NCBI GenBank assembly: GCA_006384855.1
Contig: VCJN01001306.1
Span: 49,160 to 113,159 of the forward strand
Origin: Tetraselmis striata
Lineage: Eukaryota > Chlorophyta > Chlorodendrophyceae > Chlorodendrales > Chlorodendraceae
Direction: 5' to 3'
Length of the DNA stretch: 64,000 nt
Shown one piece after another: positions 1 through 12,624 of the stretch. The stretch's first letter is position 1. Each line of letters begins with the position of its first letter. The notes under the pieces were generated by a model, which did not search any database, was not told the origin of the DNA, and saw only the letters and a list, made by a program, of their open reading frames with translations. The position numbers and the translations under genes were made by a program.

Positions 1-1231
1 ACACACACGTGCTCGCGTGGCCCGGACTCTGAACCGTGCGCGTATCACTCATCCATCCCGCCTCATGCGGGATGCGGGCCGCTTTTAGGCGGCTTGCTGT
101 GTTGATTTTCTAATTCTCGGGAACTGTCCTTTTTGTAATTCACACCAGCACATGAGCAGTTAAGGCACGATTATTAGATACGATCCTGCGTATGCGCGGC
201 CGAGACAAGCGCAGCGCTCTGGGGTACCGGTCGCTGCGGCAACACGCCACTTAAATCGCATGATCAAGTAGTCTTCGGGGTCGCGACGGCAAAGCGCCTT
301 CAAATAAGACAGCAGACGGTCGGCATGCCTGGTGCGTAACTTGCATGGGCCGAGTCTATTTATCGCAGCTTCCTGGGATAGGGGCGCGCGCGAACCTGGT
401 GGTGTGTAAACCTGCGAGTGTGGAACGGAGTTAAGGGGTTAGGGCGATGGGCAGGGCTAGGGCGTTGAAGATTTGGGGCGTGCTTGGGGCTGCAGTGCTC
501 TATGAAGCAGTGGGGGTGACTGGGTATGTTTAGCACCCGCAGCTCATACAATCTCCCAAGGCTGCCCATAATAGTTGAGGAGGTTGAGATGAGACCTCTA
601 GACCAGTGCCCATATGACATGTGCAGACGCCATCCAATTTGAAACATCCCTCCATATCATGCCCCTGCACAGGCAACCACCTCGTTCACGCATAAATGAG
701 ACCCGTGTGCAACTAAAGGCGGAAGTGGTCGGTACATATACATACATATATATATACGAATATATATGTCTTTTTATATATATTATAATATCATGAGGGT
801 TGCATGTGAGTGTGGTATAGTGAGGACTGTACGCATAGTTCCCACACGCAGGCAGGCGCGGCCTGGCGTTACTGCCGGGAGGCGGCCACCTTCCGACACA
901 CCCCACATCTTTTGTAGGTAGCCGATGCGCTCGCCATTCCGGCAGGCAGCACAGGCGGGACACTTTACACTGCACCGTTAAGACGTAACAGGCACTGCAA
1001 CTGCCGCCCGTCTGCCTCGCCTCCCTCTCTTCCCAGTAGCTCGCCCATGATATGCCCCACGCCCCATGCTGCCATGCTCGGCATGCTCGACTGCATGCCA
1101 TGCTCCTGCAGCAGTGGCGTCTGGAAAGCAACGCGTTGTCACCCCCCTGTTCCACTGAATGTGTGTGTTGTGATGCCCCCAATCGGACAGGCGAATCCAC
1201 AAAGCTTTGATTTTTGAGAACGAGCGGCACT
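1..1231. other. No gene recognised; AT-rich microsatellite
   Basis: I see no supported coding exon here. A short imperfect TA/CATA microsatellite lies at about 735-790. The rest is mixed-composition sequence with only scattered short open frames. Confidence 0.5.
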
Positions 1232-3275
1232 ATGCCGGCTGCCAAGCCATTGACACTCAGCCAATATAGTGCGCTCCTGCAAGCATTGTGCGAACATGAA
1301 AGTCTCCAGAGCGCGGACAAGTCTGAGTATACGCGGGGGATGGCGGCTGCAATTGCCGTACTTGAGGAAACCGGCTTCTATCATGACTTGTCGCAAAGCT
1401 GGCGAAGGAGACTAGACATCATGGCCGAGCTGGTTGGAGGTGGAAGGAGCGCGCACGGGTACACAGGGTGCGGTGTTGCGGGAGCGTGGCGGTGGAGCCC
1501 TCATACTTCCTCGTGAGCAGTGGGGAGATGCCGTGTCCGCGGCCTATCGACGGCGCAATGCATGCAGAGGGGCATTCTGCGTCTCCTGACATGATTTCCC
1601 AGCATGTGTGTACGGCCCTCAGCGCGATGTATTCCATGAGGTCGAAGCGCTTTGGGATTACTATCAAATTTGTAAGGCAGCAGGTGGAAAAGAAATTACA
1701 GAATGACTGCAACAGTCCGGATGCGTCACCCACAAGAATGATCGCCAATGCAAACTGCCTGGGGCGCCAGGGCTCAAGCCTAGACGTCCATTTTTTCCTC
1801 AGTGTGAAAGAGGCGGTTTTCAAGGGTGGTGACATGACAATGGCCCCTCAGATTGCCATTCGAGGTGAGCACCTTGTCTGCTTTATGAAATATACATATG
1901 CTGTATGAGCTCTGCCACGGGTGAAATCCTGCTGTGCTCCATGTATGCTATTTCCGTCTCTGTAACCATGTTTTATGATTTGTTTGTGCAGGTAAATCAT
2001 AACGACTTCTCGCTCCCCACTATCGCCACACTCAAGCCCAGCTGGTGAACCACGTTGACTTCATATTGCCTTACGTTTGGCTGTATGCGCCCGTCCCCTC
2101 CCCCTCCCGTCTCTAGGCGCAGAGTACCAACCAGAAATGTGCGACATGGTCCGGGATGCGATGATACCTGATCACCACTTTGGCGCTGGGTGGATCACTT
2201 TCTCCGCGATTGCAACGGGCATATTTCGCAGCACAACGTTGTGGTACAACTACCAACTCAAGGTTCAGCCAGCAGGACAGCCAGCATCGCTCCTCCACGA
2301 TCATAGTCAGTTGGGGAGGAGCACCAACAAGGTCAGGTGCACTACACACGCAGACTGCAGGTGAACGACCGGAACTTGTATGTGTGCGACGAGTTCAACG
2401 CCAAGTCTCATGAAACCTACAAGCGGATAAATGGGATGGAGCCCGGGTCAGGCAAGTACACATGCCCAATAAACTTTATTTTATAGCCGCCGTGCTTCAT
2501 TTTCCAGTTTCCCGACTGCCACATCCTTGCTTTTGGTTGCCGCACGTCTACCCCCCCCCTCAGGCTTACCCCCCTCCTTTGCACGTACACAGCAGAATCC
2601 ATGTCCAAAGTTGTTATTGAGAGGTGATGTGCTTACTGCGGGCGTGCAGAAAGGGTAGCACTTCATGTGTGCGGAGCGCCTGCCATGGCCAAGCGGCGTT
2701 TGATAGAGAACCTCTCACCCATCATTCAGTTGTCGGCTGCGGCTGGGGAGAGTGATGACCATACGCTCCGTTTCGGTGCCTCATCCCGTGCGGTGCCTTC
2801 ACGGGCCCCCAGACCGGCGGCACGTACAAGTCATTCATGGACGTTGGCTTCTCTGTCGTCAAATCACCAGAAACTTCTCCTAGATAACAAAACGACGCTG
2901 TGCCGCACACCGATACACACGGAGAGCCAGTATCATGTGCTCTTGAGATGGCACTGCTTTCGGGGTCCAGCATGGCGGGTCGATGCCAGCCGCCGGCAAA
3001 GGCTACTCCAGCACGTCCCGCCTGGATGTGCCCCGCCCCGGCGGTCAGTGGGCAAAAATGTTGGGTGTCGCCACTGTGTGTCCGTTCGCTATCCAGACAA
3101 CTACATACCTACACACTGCCCTGTGACTGGAGCGAAGCTCACCGGGGAATGGTTGAACAACCTGAAGATTGAGCACCTGGAACCTTCGGAGCATGCCCCG
3201 GTGAAAGTGACGGTGTATCACGACCACTCAGGGCACACGCCCGGGGACGAGTACGAGTACTCGAATTCCGCGTAG
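1232..3275 (+). CDS. Multi-exon protein of unknown family
   Basis: I do not recognise the family. The 3' half is well supported as three phase-compatible exons: 2117-2262 (contains DHHFGAGWITF and TTLWYNYQLK), 2337-2451 (contains NDRNLYVCDEFNAKSHETYK) and 2650-3275, which reads to a TAG and ends in an acidic, tyrosine-rich tail (DEYEYSNSA). The intron between the last two exons begins GCAAGT, a classic GC-AG donor. The 5' half is weaker. A start ATG at 1232 opens MPAAKPLTLSQY and a helical segment. A second coding block at about 1602-1866 ends at a GTGAGC donor, and a small block at 1992-2044 reads NDFSLPTIATLKPSW. The phases of these 5' blocks do not join cleanly, so small indels or missed exons are likely. 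There is no visible signal peptide or membrane segment. Confidence 0.45.
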
Positions 3276-5324
3276 TACAGATACGTAGTGTGCGAGGGCC
3301 CGTTCTCTGTACGAGGTACCTTTGTCGTAAAGCGGGAGTGATTTGGATACACCACGTGTACCCTTTGTGCTCGCAGAAGTAGCAGTTTCAGAACGGCGAG
3401 CAAGACTGCTGGGCCGCGTGGGGCCGGACCGCTGCGATGTAAGAGAGATCTAGGTGTTCGGAGGATTCCTAGCTTGCAATGACAGTCTCTGGGATCAGAA
3501 TGTTGTAATTACAAATGATGAGAAATGTCCTCGTATATTCTCATCTGCAGGATGCCCTTACTAGGGGCATGCTCCATCTGCACATCTGTCCATTTCTCAT
3601 GCGTCTTGATCTGGTTCCAGTATCTAAGAGGCTATTCAGGTTCAGTGGGACACCTGTCAGAAATCTGGGGTGTGTTTGATCAAGTGTTCACATGCCTCAC
3701 GCTCTGCCGCAAGTCCAGTACATGTCACTAGATACTTTGATAGTACTAGTACATTCTATCATTTCTGGAGTAGCCATATATAAATTTAGACTGCACTATT
3801 ACGGATGTTGTCATCAGACTTGTTTGCCTATAAGCCAGATGGGCACATTTACACTTCAGTGGACTATCGTTGACCAGTGGATCAGCTGCTTGGACCAGTG
3901 TGCTCGCCAACAAGAGACCTGTCACAGCGCTGACTGAAATCATTTTGGGCCGGGGGCTCTCTGGCCGCCCTCCTCACGGCAGTGCTGAGGGTTCAGAGCC
4001 ATTATTTATTAGATGATAGCTGCAACATAGTAAAAAACCAGATGTGTATAATACAGGCAGGCAGGCGTCAGTCAAGCTCTGCCTGGTGTGATTGGATTTG
4101 CGTCGTCCTTTCGTGGATAGGTATATTCCCGGAGTAGTTTCCTCAGTAGCCGCCTCGCGGCGGACCTCCGCCTCATCGCGCAACAGGTACACGTGGGGAG
4201 ATTCCATGCGAGCGGGCCAAGCCCGTGGTGCGGCGGTCGAGCAGCTTCCCAGCCGCAGCCCTATGCAATGGACAGGAGGGCACCGGCCGCGAAATGCTGC
4301 CGGTGCAGGAGCCACCAAGAGAGGGGGCGGGCGGGCCGCCGCTCACACAGGGCGAGTCCGGCAATGCGGCTGGGGCGCGCGGGCGACTTGGATAGCCACG
4401 CGCACGGTGGACAGTGTGTGGGAACCAGCACTGCGAGCTATCCGGCTACTTTCGGACTGCCTTCGGGACATCCACACATGATGCCTCACACATGTGTATG
4501 ACCAGTGTCAATCCGCACGGTTGATTCTGGGTCGGGATGGGTGGAAGCTTCCGGGTATGCAAGAAGGCTATAATGACGGAACCGTCTAGTATGATGAAGT
4601 AATTACTAGTCGCACCTCGCCTTCAGAGGGCTGCATGCTAGCGGCTACGACCGATCTTTGCGGGTTCATGCAACCGGGCCTTAAGACAGCTGGCCTGTGT
4701 TGGTGGAAGACTGGCAGGGATGAAGTTGTGACAAATGTCAACTTTCGAATTTACTAGCCGCTCACGACTACTCATCCTTATTCGTACGGGTGTCGACGCA
4801 CCTAAAAGACAGACACGAGTTAAGACTCTGGGGTCGGTGACCGCACTTTCTTAAATTTCTTAGGATATTCGCTATGACATTCCAATGAGCCAGGAAAAGC
4901 CACCACTTTCCTTATGTGGCGCGCGTGGTTTCTCGTAGCCGCGTCGGCACCCGTTATTGCTACGATATGGTGAAAATTGCCATGCGCCATTTTCCGATTC
5001 CCTCCCCACCACTTGTCGCCGCTAGCGCAAGCACGGTGCAGTCGCCGCGGAACCAGAGGGTACCCACTGCCGAGTCTATCAACCCCGCGGCACTCGATTG
5101 TAGAGAAACGCGTGGTTACATCACGGACGGGCTCGCGAAATGCAGGCCCTGGCCTCCGTGTTGCCGCACAGCGCTACCCCGGTCCACTCGCAGCAGACGC
5201 GGGTGCGCCCGGTGGCGGAGAGCGGGCGACGATGCGCAGCCACGCTGGCGGCTTCCCGGGCGAGTAGGGTGGGGGCGTGCTCCCGGAGCACACCCGCCCC
5301 GTGCCCGGCCCGGCGGCGCGAACC
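3276..5324. other. Intergenic, no gene recognised
   Basis: Short open frames only. A dispersed SINE-like repeat occupies about 4620-4746 (annotated separately). The stretch lies downstream of the unknown gene on the left and of the WD40 gene on the right, so it is a 3'-to-3' gap. Confidence 0.5.
4620..4746 (+). repeat. SINE-like dispersed repeat, copy A
   Basis: One of five copies of a roughly 120-bp family in this window. It opens with CTTCAGAGGGCTGCATGC and has a central GGTTCATGCAACCGGGCC. It ends in a GGGATGAAGTTGT-type tail followed by an ACAAATGTCAA-like A-rich end. Other copies are at 19131-19250 (+), 30783-30900 (-), 38670-38785 (-) and 40963-41096 (+). Confidence 0.7.
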
Positions 5325-8300
5325 TCAGTTCTGACTGTACACCGACAGCCGGCCGTTCTCCATGCTGATGTAGAGCTCCATGGTGTTGGTGTTCCAGGCG
5401 AAGCGCGTCGGGGCGCCGCCCGGGAGGAACGTGCCGGGCGGGGCGATGCACTCCACGTGCCCGCAGCGCTCGCCCACGTCGACCGAGTACAGCCCCTTGG
5501 CGGTCGCGACCGCGCAGAAGCTGCCAAAGGGGCTCTGCGACATGGCCACGATGGGTGTGCCGTCGGGCACCACGGACGCCACGGGCGGTCCGTTGTAGCG
5601 CAGGTCCCACACGCGCAGCGCGCCGTCCGCCGCGGCCGTCACCAGCTGCTGCTCCGAGGTCGCGCAGATGTCCGCGATGCGGTGCTGCAGCCCCCACTTC
5701 CGGATGGGCGCGCTGGGCTTCACCTTGAGGTCCCACCTGCGCGCCGCACGGACATCACAGCAGAGGGGGGGGGGGGGGGGGGGTTCAGGGTTTCTAGGGT
5801 TTGGGCATGCACACCCTTACGGCCTCACTTGATGCATGCAGGAGCGGCCCCGTCATGGTTTGCTTGGGAGTACCGGGGTCAATACACTAGGGCTTCATCC
5901 TTCTAGCCTAATCACATGCCTAGGGCTCATCACCCCGTTGACCTACTGAAGCCCTGTTGGGGGTGTATCTGGGTGCGAACAGCATTTGGTGAGCACTCAA
6001 TCGGTTCTCGCAATTCCTGCTGTGGTACCCCCCCCTCCCCCCCCCCCCAAACGTCTTTTCCAAATCCCTCGAGAGGGAAAAGGTGTGACATAGTTGAAAG
6101 GGATCGGATCACGCCCACAATGGAACACGGAATCATTGGCATGATGCGGCGAAAATACACATTGTTTTGGGGGACCGCCAACTCTTGTACATGGTGCAGC
6201 ATTCACCGCAGTATCCCTAGTAGCCCCTTGTTACTTAGTGTGGTACTGTGGATCCGGAGGGTGTGTGTCAGGGCGGAAGGAGGGGGAGGGGGGGGGGGGG
6301 GGGGCGCACATGTGGATGGATCCGTCCATCGCCCCGCTAAACAGCGCTATGCTGAACCGCGAGCGGTGCAGCGCCGTGATCTGGCTCCCGTGGGCGCGCC
6401 ACTCGGCCTTGGGCCGCGCGGGCAGGGCGCCCTTGGGCGAGGCGGGCAGGTTGTACACCAGGATGTTGCCCCCCAGGCTCGCGGCGCAGCAGTGGCTCAG
6501 CGGGCCGCCAAAGAGGTTCAGTGACACCACCTGCAGCGCAGCGCGACAGTGGCATCAGCCGCGTCAATGGGGGCGCCGGGAGGGTTCTGCCGGTGCTGCT
6601 CCGGGATGTGGGGCACCACTGTGTGAAACAGGGGGTACCACGAGGGGCGGTATTGGACCCCCCCCCCCCCCCCCCCCCCCTTCCCCCCCCCCCCCCCCCA
6701 AAGGAGGCAAAAAGTAGGAAAAGGACGAAATCCTCGGACTGCGCCACAACTTCAGCACGGAACCCTCGACGCAGACAGTACACAGTTTTTACCCGGTGGT
6801 GACACGTTGGACTACTCGTGTGGGTGCGGCTCAAGTGCTGCACGCGTGTTCAACCTTAACACATGAACGGACCGATGGCTGTTTAGCGTTTGCGATTTTA
6901 TGGTTTTAACCATAAACCCTAAATAGCCTAAAATCCGTTGTCTTGGCGTCACACATGTGAAAGGAGTACCCAATTTGAGCGCAATTTTTTGGAGTGCGAC
7001 CAAGTGACAGAAGCGGGTCGCTACGCTGTGTGTGTGTGTGTGTGTTTGCTTGTGTGTGCATTATGGCGGGCGGAAGCGAAAACATTATGACCAAAGTAGA
7101 CGCGAAACGTGCACGAGCTGATTCCTGGCCTGTAGAGGTACCGATAGCTGCGCCACTCGTGAATCAGGGCCGGTGAGGCAGATGATGGAGGGGCGGGCCA
7201 CATATGTTTAATTGGGCCGCCAGGCGCGCACCCGCTGCATGCTGCCGCCGCCCACGTGGTTGCCGGTCACGGGCAGCCGGGCCTTGTATGCGAGGAAGCC
7301 CGAGTCGGGGCTGAGCGTGTGCAGCGAGACGCAGTCGGTGCCGGCGTTGACGTCCACGCTGGAGGCCATCAGCAGCTCCACGTCGGGGTCCATGGAGAGG
7401 TCGTTGGAGCGGAAGTCCGTCACCTGGGAGTGCATCAGCTGCGGCGGGGGGCGTGACGGCGCCCCAGACAGTCAGCACACCGGCGGCGGCGTTCCGATCA
7501 AAGGTGTTGGGGCAGTATGGTTTCGGAGCTTTACAGTGTTCTTGCTGCGATTAAGCGCAATGCCAGAAGGAATATGGAAGGAAATGGGAGGAGAGGAGAG
7601 GAGGACGGAGAAGGGGGGCACCTCGAACTCCGATATCAGACAACAGGTTAGTCCACTGTTCATCGTGGCCATGCGGGTATTGCACGGCTGACAGCTGAAA
7701 GGCGATTGATCATTTTCTGGGCCCACGGCCCCGAGGCAATGGTACAGGGAGTCGCACACCGCATGCATGATCTTTAAGGCCCGGTATTGCTGAACATGCG
7801 GTGTGTGTCCTGAATGGTGCTGCCGCATGTGGTTTGGGGTATAGGGTATATCATTAAGGATATTATTAAACCCTGAAATATAACCTATGATGTGGGAGCA
7901 CAAAAACCTAGAACCTACAGAAACCTAACCCAAAAACTCCGCGGAGAATTGTACAGCCAGAGGTTGAGCGGGGCCGTCAGCCCCCAGCGTCTTGGGGGCG
8001 TAAAACAAGACTGGGCTTTCCCGAGTTCAACCCTCGCAGAGTCCCTGCGACGGACTTTCAGCGGCGAATCGCTTCGGAAGCGATCCAGGTACGGACAGCC
8101 TCGGGCAGGCCACGCTCCGTTGTAGTCGTCAAGCAAACTGCCGAAGCATTCCGCAATACTGATTGCCACCAGCGCTAGCAGTGATCACAGCGGGGTGTGC
8201 GGCGGGGAGGGGGGGGGGGGGTACCATGAGCGAGGGCTGGGTGGAGCCCAGACGCCCGTTACCGGCGCACTCCCACAGGTTGAGCAAGCACCTCGAGGAC

Positions 8301-10667
8301 GACACCAGCCAGCCTGGGCGTGCGGTCAAGAGGGGGGGGGGGGGGGGGGGGGGGGGTTCAGGCTCCGCTGGGCGGCCCATGCCACGGGAAGCCTCGCCTA
8401 GGAAAGGGCAAACTTAGCAGGGGCAGGGGCATGATACATCCTGATTCTGCAGCGCTACAGGAAACCGTGTCATATTCAAATTTGGTTCGCGCTGAGCTGA
8501 GCACAAACCCCCGCACAAAGCGCGCCACGTAATCGGGACCGCGGGTCGAAAGAGCGGTGACTTTCTTTTGCGGCATCGAGTCGGAGAGTCCGTGCATTGC
8601 ATTGGATCGAAAATAGACACAGCCTCTTCTCCCTTCGTCGCTCAGCGCGCGTAAAAAACAGTGGTTTCATGATGTAACAACAGCCCAGAGTGCTGGTAGC
8701 GGTAGGCAATCGGGTCCCGGCGGTGTTTAGTGGATGCTCCGTGGCTGTGTGGGGTCACTTTAGTTGGCGAATAGGGGCAGCAGCAGAAGGAGGGCACAAA
8801 GGGGGGGGGGGGGGGGGGCAAACCTGCGTGGCCCTCCTCGCGGGGCAGCCCCTTGAAAGTGGGCGAGTACAGCAGCGCCGAGACCGGCTTCCCGCTGTGG
8901 TCCTCCGCCTCCGTGGTCCAGCAGTGCCGCCAGGTGGGCTGCGAGTGGGCCAGGCGATCAGGGAAGGCGGTCGGGACGTATCGCTCCTCCCGTCAAGCCC
9001 CCCCCCCCCCCCCCCCCAAACCGGAAATCCCCATCCACGCTGACCATCACGCCGCGCTCACCTGGGGGACCGTGCCCTCCGGGAACACCGGCATCGGGGC
9101 GCCGAGGCCGGGGTCCACCTGCGCTCTGCGTGGCGACAAACACAGGTGTCCCCCGCATGGAGGCGTCAGCCGTGCGGCGACAATCGCGGTGCGAAAAGGC
9201 TGTGCACCATGTCAGGAAGGGGGGCGGGGAGAGGGCAGCGAGGAGCGGGGTCGAGTGAACATGCGCCCTACACTGCGAGGCCGCCATCCATATCCCCGCC
9301 ACCCCCACCGTGTCCTGACCGTCACGTACAACATCGCACAGACACCCAGTCCCCACTGATGACGCGGTGACACGCGATGCGTGTCAACCTGTCACCCCCC
9401 TCCCCCCCCCCCCCCCCCCCCGCTCCCCCGGGGCCCCACATACTCCAGGCTCCCTTAGCGGCATCCAACGCCAGAAAATGCACCACAGCATCCCCGCAAA
9501 TGACGGCATGATGCGGGCCCTGCACCCCGCGCCGGCTCGCACCACCACGCCAAACGGCCGCGCACCATCTGCGCCCGGTGCGGCGCCCCTCAAAAGGGAG
9601 GGGGGTCCCACCACATGAAGGCGACGAGAGGGGGGCGAGGAGGGGATGTTCCGTCTCATGATTTCGGCAACATCACCACCACGTGCATATTAGGACACAG
9701 ACCGCAGCGAGCACCGCCGATGATGCAGTGCTGCCCCGGTGCATGCTCGACGCGACTGTCCATCGAGAGCGATACCTCTCTTACCAAGTACATGTACCAG
9801 GGTACTGGCGCAAGGTGAAGTCTAGGAACCGACAGGGGTGGCGCGGCAGGGGGGGGGGGGGGGGGGGGGGTCGCACCCGGGGGCCTTGCGCGCCGGCGGC
9901 TGCTGCGGGGGCTTGACTGCCACGGGCTGCCTGGCAGGCGGCGCCGGCGCGGCCCCCGCGCGGACCTGCATCGGCGCGCGCGCCCACTGCTGGCTGGGTG
10001 TGACGGGCGGGCCGCCCATGCTGGAGGGCGCCCCACCAGTGCGCATGCCCGCCAGCATGGGCGGCGGCGGCGGCGGCGCGTGCAGCATGTCGGGCGCGCC
10101 CATCATGGGCGGCGGCCCCATCGGGAAGCCCAGCCCCGGGCCCATGTCGGTGCCGAGCCCGGGACGGCCGCTCAGGGACAGCCCCTGCATCGGGTTGAAC
10201 AGGCTGCCGACCATGCCACCGCCCGCCGGCTGCTGCTGCTGCTGCTGCTGCCAGGGGTTCCCGCCCAGCCCGCCGGGAGCAGCGCCGCCGATGGGAGCAG
10301 CGCCGCCGCCGATGGAGTGTCCGCCTGGCGCGCCCGGTGGCGCGTGGAACGAGTTCGGCATGCCCTGGAAGATGGGGTCCTTCCCGGGCGGGGCAGGCGG
10401 GGCGGCAAACCCCGTGCTCCCGCTGCCGGGCGGGCCCACCGGCCGCATCGGTGGCGGCGGCGCCCCCCAGGAGCCCAGTGGTCCCGGCGGACCCGCCAGC
10501 TGCAGGCTCGCGCGGCTGACCTCGTTCAGGCTGCTCCCCGCCTGCAGCTGGCTCAGCGCCAGGCTCAGCCGCTCCAGCACCGCCTCCGCCTCCGGGCGGC
10601 TCAGCTCAAGCGAGCCGCTGTACGCGCCGCCGCCAGAGGGCGGAGCAGGCAGGTTCACCACCCCCAT
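5325..10667 (-). CDS. WD40-repeat protein with Pro/Gly-rich N-terminus
   Basis: A ten-exon model reads 10667-9877, 9821-9785, 9519-9444, 9355-9330, 9118-9062, 8938-8824, 8313-8225, 7438-7232, 6530-6310, 5736-5325. All phases agree and the total is 2031 bp, giving 676 residues. Residues 1-263 are rich in Pro, Gly and Met, with a short Gln run, and are probably disordered. The remainder forms beta-propeller blades: [53 protein letters not shown] and [16 protein letters not shown] are WD-type strands, and the protein ends [11 protein letters not shown]40 proteins act as scaffolds, but the subfamily and partners are not identifiable by eye. The start is uncertain: ATG 10667 is the first in-frame Met, but the exon could continue upstream from a CAG acceptor near 10683. 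The shortest exon (26 bp) and the 55-nt first intron are the weakest parts of the model. Confidence 0.75.
6658..6699. repeat. Poly-C tract (C23-TT-C17) in WD40 intron
   Basis: Two C runs separated by TT lie in the intron between the exons ending at 7232 and starting at 6530. They read as G on the gene's sense strand. Confidence 0.95.
8105..8160 (+). repeat. Diverged repeat shared with 20597-20653
   Basis: About 56 bp here resemble 20597-20653. They share CACGCTCCGTTGTAGTC versus GACGCTCCATTCTAGTC, then GCAAACTGCCGAAGC versus GCAAATTGCCGAAGC. This copy lies in a WD40-gene intron and the other in an intron of the chromatin gene. It is probably an old mobile element. Confidence 0.55.
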
Positions 10668-12624
10668 CCGTTGTTGCTGCGGTCTCCGTCGCCTCGTGCA
10701 CAAACAGCCCACTGTGCGCAGACAGGAGAGTCGGCCGCCGCGGAGCGTCAGATGCTATTCACAAACCGCTCCTGCAGAAGGGTCATCACATGAGGATTGG
10801 ATTGTGTGTATTTTGTTTTTGATGCTCGTATGTATGTATTTTAAAGAGGCGCATTGGATAAGCCACCGCGGGGGGGGGGGGGGGGGGGGGGGGGCAAGGG
10901 GGGCATGGCTCCCCTCACAGCTTAGCCGCCGCCGGTGAGCGAGTCTCGCTCGCGTGCCGGGCCAGCGAAATGCGCCAAGCAGAACGCACGCGACGCCGGC
11001 AGGGGATTTGCTGGAGGCGCGCGGCGGTTTGTGACTGCGCGGCGAGTATCCTCTCCGGTGCTGTTGAGTACACAACCCGACGAATGAGGCCGGGCGGCGC
11101 GAACTAGCGGCTAGCAGAAGCACTAGCGATATTTCGACGGCCGCGACGGCTGTGTCCCTGTCGAAGCTGGTAGCCCGACCGGCGAGAGGGCCCATTACGC
11201 GGCTAGGAGCGTGACATGAGAGGCGCGTTGCGCGGTCGCGGGCGGGTGCGGGAAGCAGGGACTAGACTGCTGCTGGCGTGGACGAGCCGCCCGGCGGCGG
11301 GCGTTGCGCGAAGCCAGCCGGATCATGTCCGTGCGAGTCGGCCTGATGATGGCGCCGCCTGGCGGGGTGCGCAGGAAGCAACGCCCTGCCCCGGCCGAAT
11401 CCTGGAAGCCGGATCCAAAATTACCGTCCGGATCCTCACCTGACTGCCGTAGCTCCACAAATTTCCTTTTAGCAACTGCGGGCAGCCTGTCTGGGCGGAG
11501 GAGTGGTTAGATCTGCCACATCTGCTGGCCTGCGGCGGGCGCATAAGGATGCTCCAGGTCTCGAGCGACTTTACGCGCAACTAAACCCTTCTCATGCTTC
11601 AGGCGAGGGCGGCGGTGCGGTGCAAGGTGGTAGTAGTTACAACAGTACCAAGGTACCGGCACGGGTGCGTGTACTCGTAGTCGGAGTTCGCCGCGCGATT
11701 GTTGTGTTGGTTTATAGCGGGTATATATATATTTCCCCTATCAATTCTTTGTTTTATTCAACATCGATTGATACTCGTACCCATTGTAGATATTGGCATT
11801 ATCGTCGGTAGTCCTTCAGTGTAGTACCGCGCATATACCCGACTGTTCGTACACTGGACACTGGCGCACGGCCGACGGCCAGGGGGGGTGGGAGGGGGTT
11901 GGGGGGGTGATATCAATACAATGTAGCCCCCACAGCGGCGGATGGATATTGCCAATAGCTACATACATCCATTGGTGATTCTCGACATGAAACAATAACA
12001 GTGATGTGAGCCAATGAATATCATACCCTTCGCGCTAAGGATCATATATCCTGGAGTTTCATCACTAGGACAACAGCCGGAAGGATTTCTTTGTCTGCAG
12101 TAGCAATACCGGTTGCGTTATATTTTCTTAAAGGAATGTTTCATGAAACTCCGGAAAATTGTGTTGTCATGGCATTCACTGGCGGCACTGTTGCATCACA
12201 CACAGCTACATGATCCCGTGGGGAGGGAAACGCTGCCAGGGTGGCGACCTTGCATTTCCCTCTCTGCACGCGCTGGCAGGGAGCCGTCTGACACTCTGAC
12301 TCTGTCTGACATGCACTACAGACACAACCTGTGTAGATGTGAATTCATGCGCGCAATTTCTGTGAATTCATGTTTGTACTGTACACATTTGTGGAGCTGG
12401 AAACGTGGCAGTGAAGCACTCCAACTGTTCCTGCTGCTGTGGCCATCTGCATGCATGGGGGTGAAATGTACATATCGCGCAATCCGCCTGTGCGCACAGG
12501 GTCGCTGACAAAAAGTTTCACAGGGGGGGGGGGGGGGCACAACTACTTTGGAGAGCTCAGCAGCCCAGGAGGTGGGTTATTCAAGCTGGCGTCCATGAAC
12601 ACGTGCCGGGAGATCCCGGCGACC
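10668..12624. other. Gap between WD40 and GS-like genes
   Basis: No exon could be tied to either neighbour. A 25-G run lies at 10870-10894 and a 15-G run at 12523-12537. Minus-strand open frames at about 11195-11580 might hold 5' UTR or upstream exons of the WD40 gene, but no clear splice chain was found. Confidence 0.4.

Noticed and set aside
5116-5736. 206-codon minus-strand open frame
   Set aside because: It overlaps the last WD40 exon in another frame and gives low-complexity Arg/Ala/Gly sequence.
9838-10938. 366-codon plus-strand open frame
   Set aside because: It is the antisense shadow of the Pro/Gly-rich WD40 exon and also reads through two poly-G runs.
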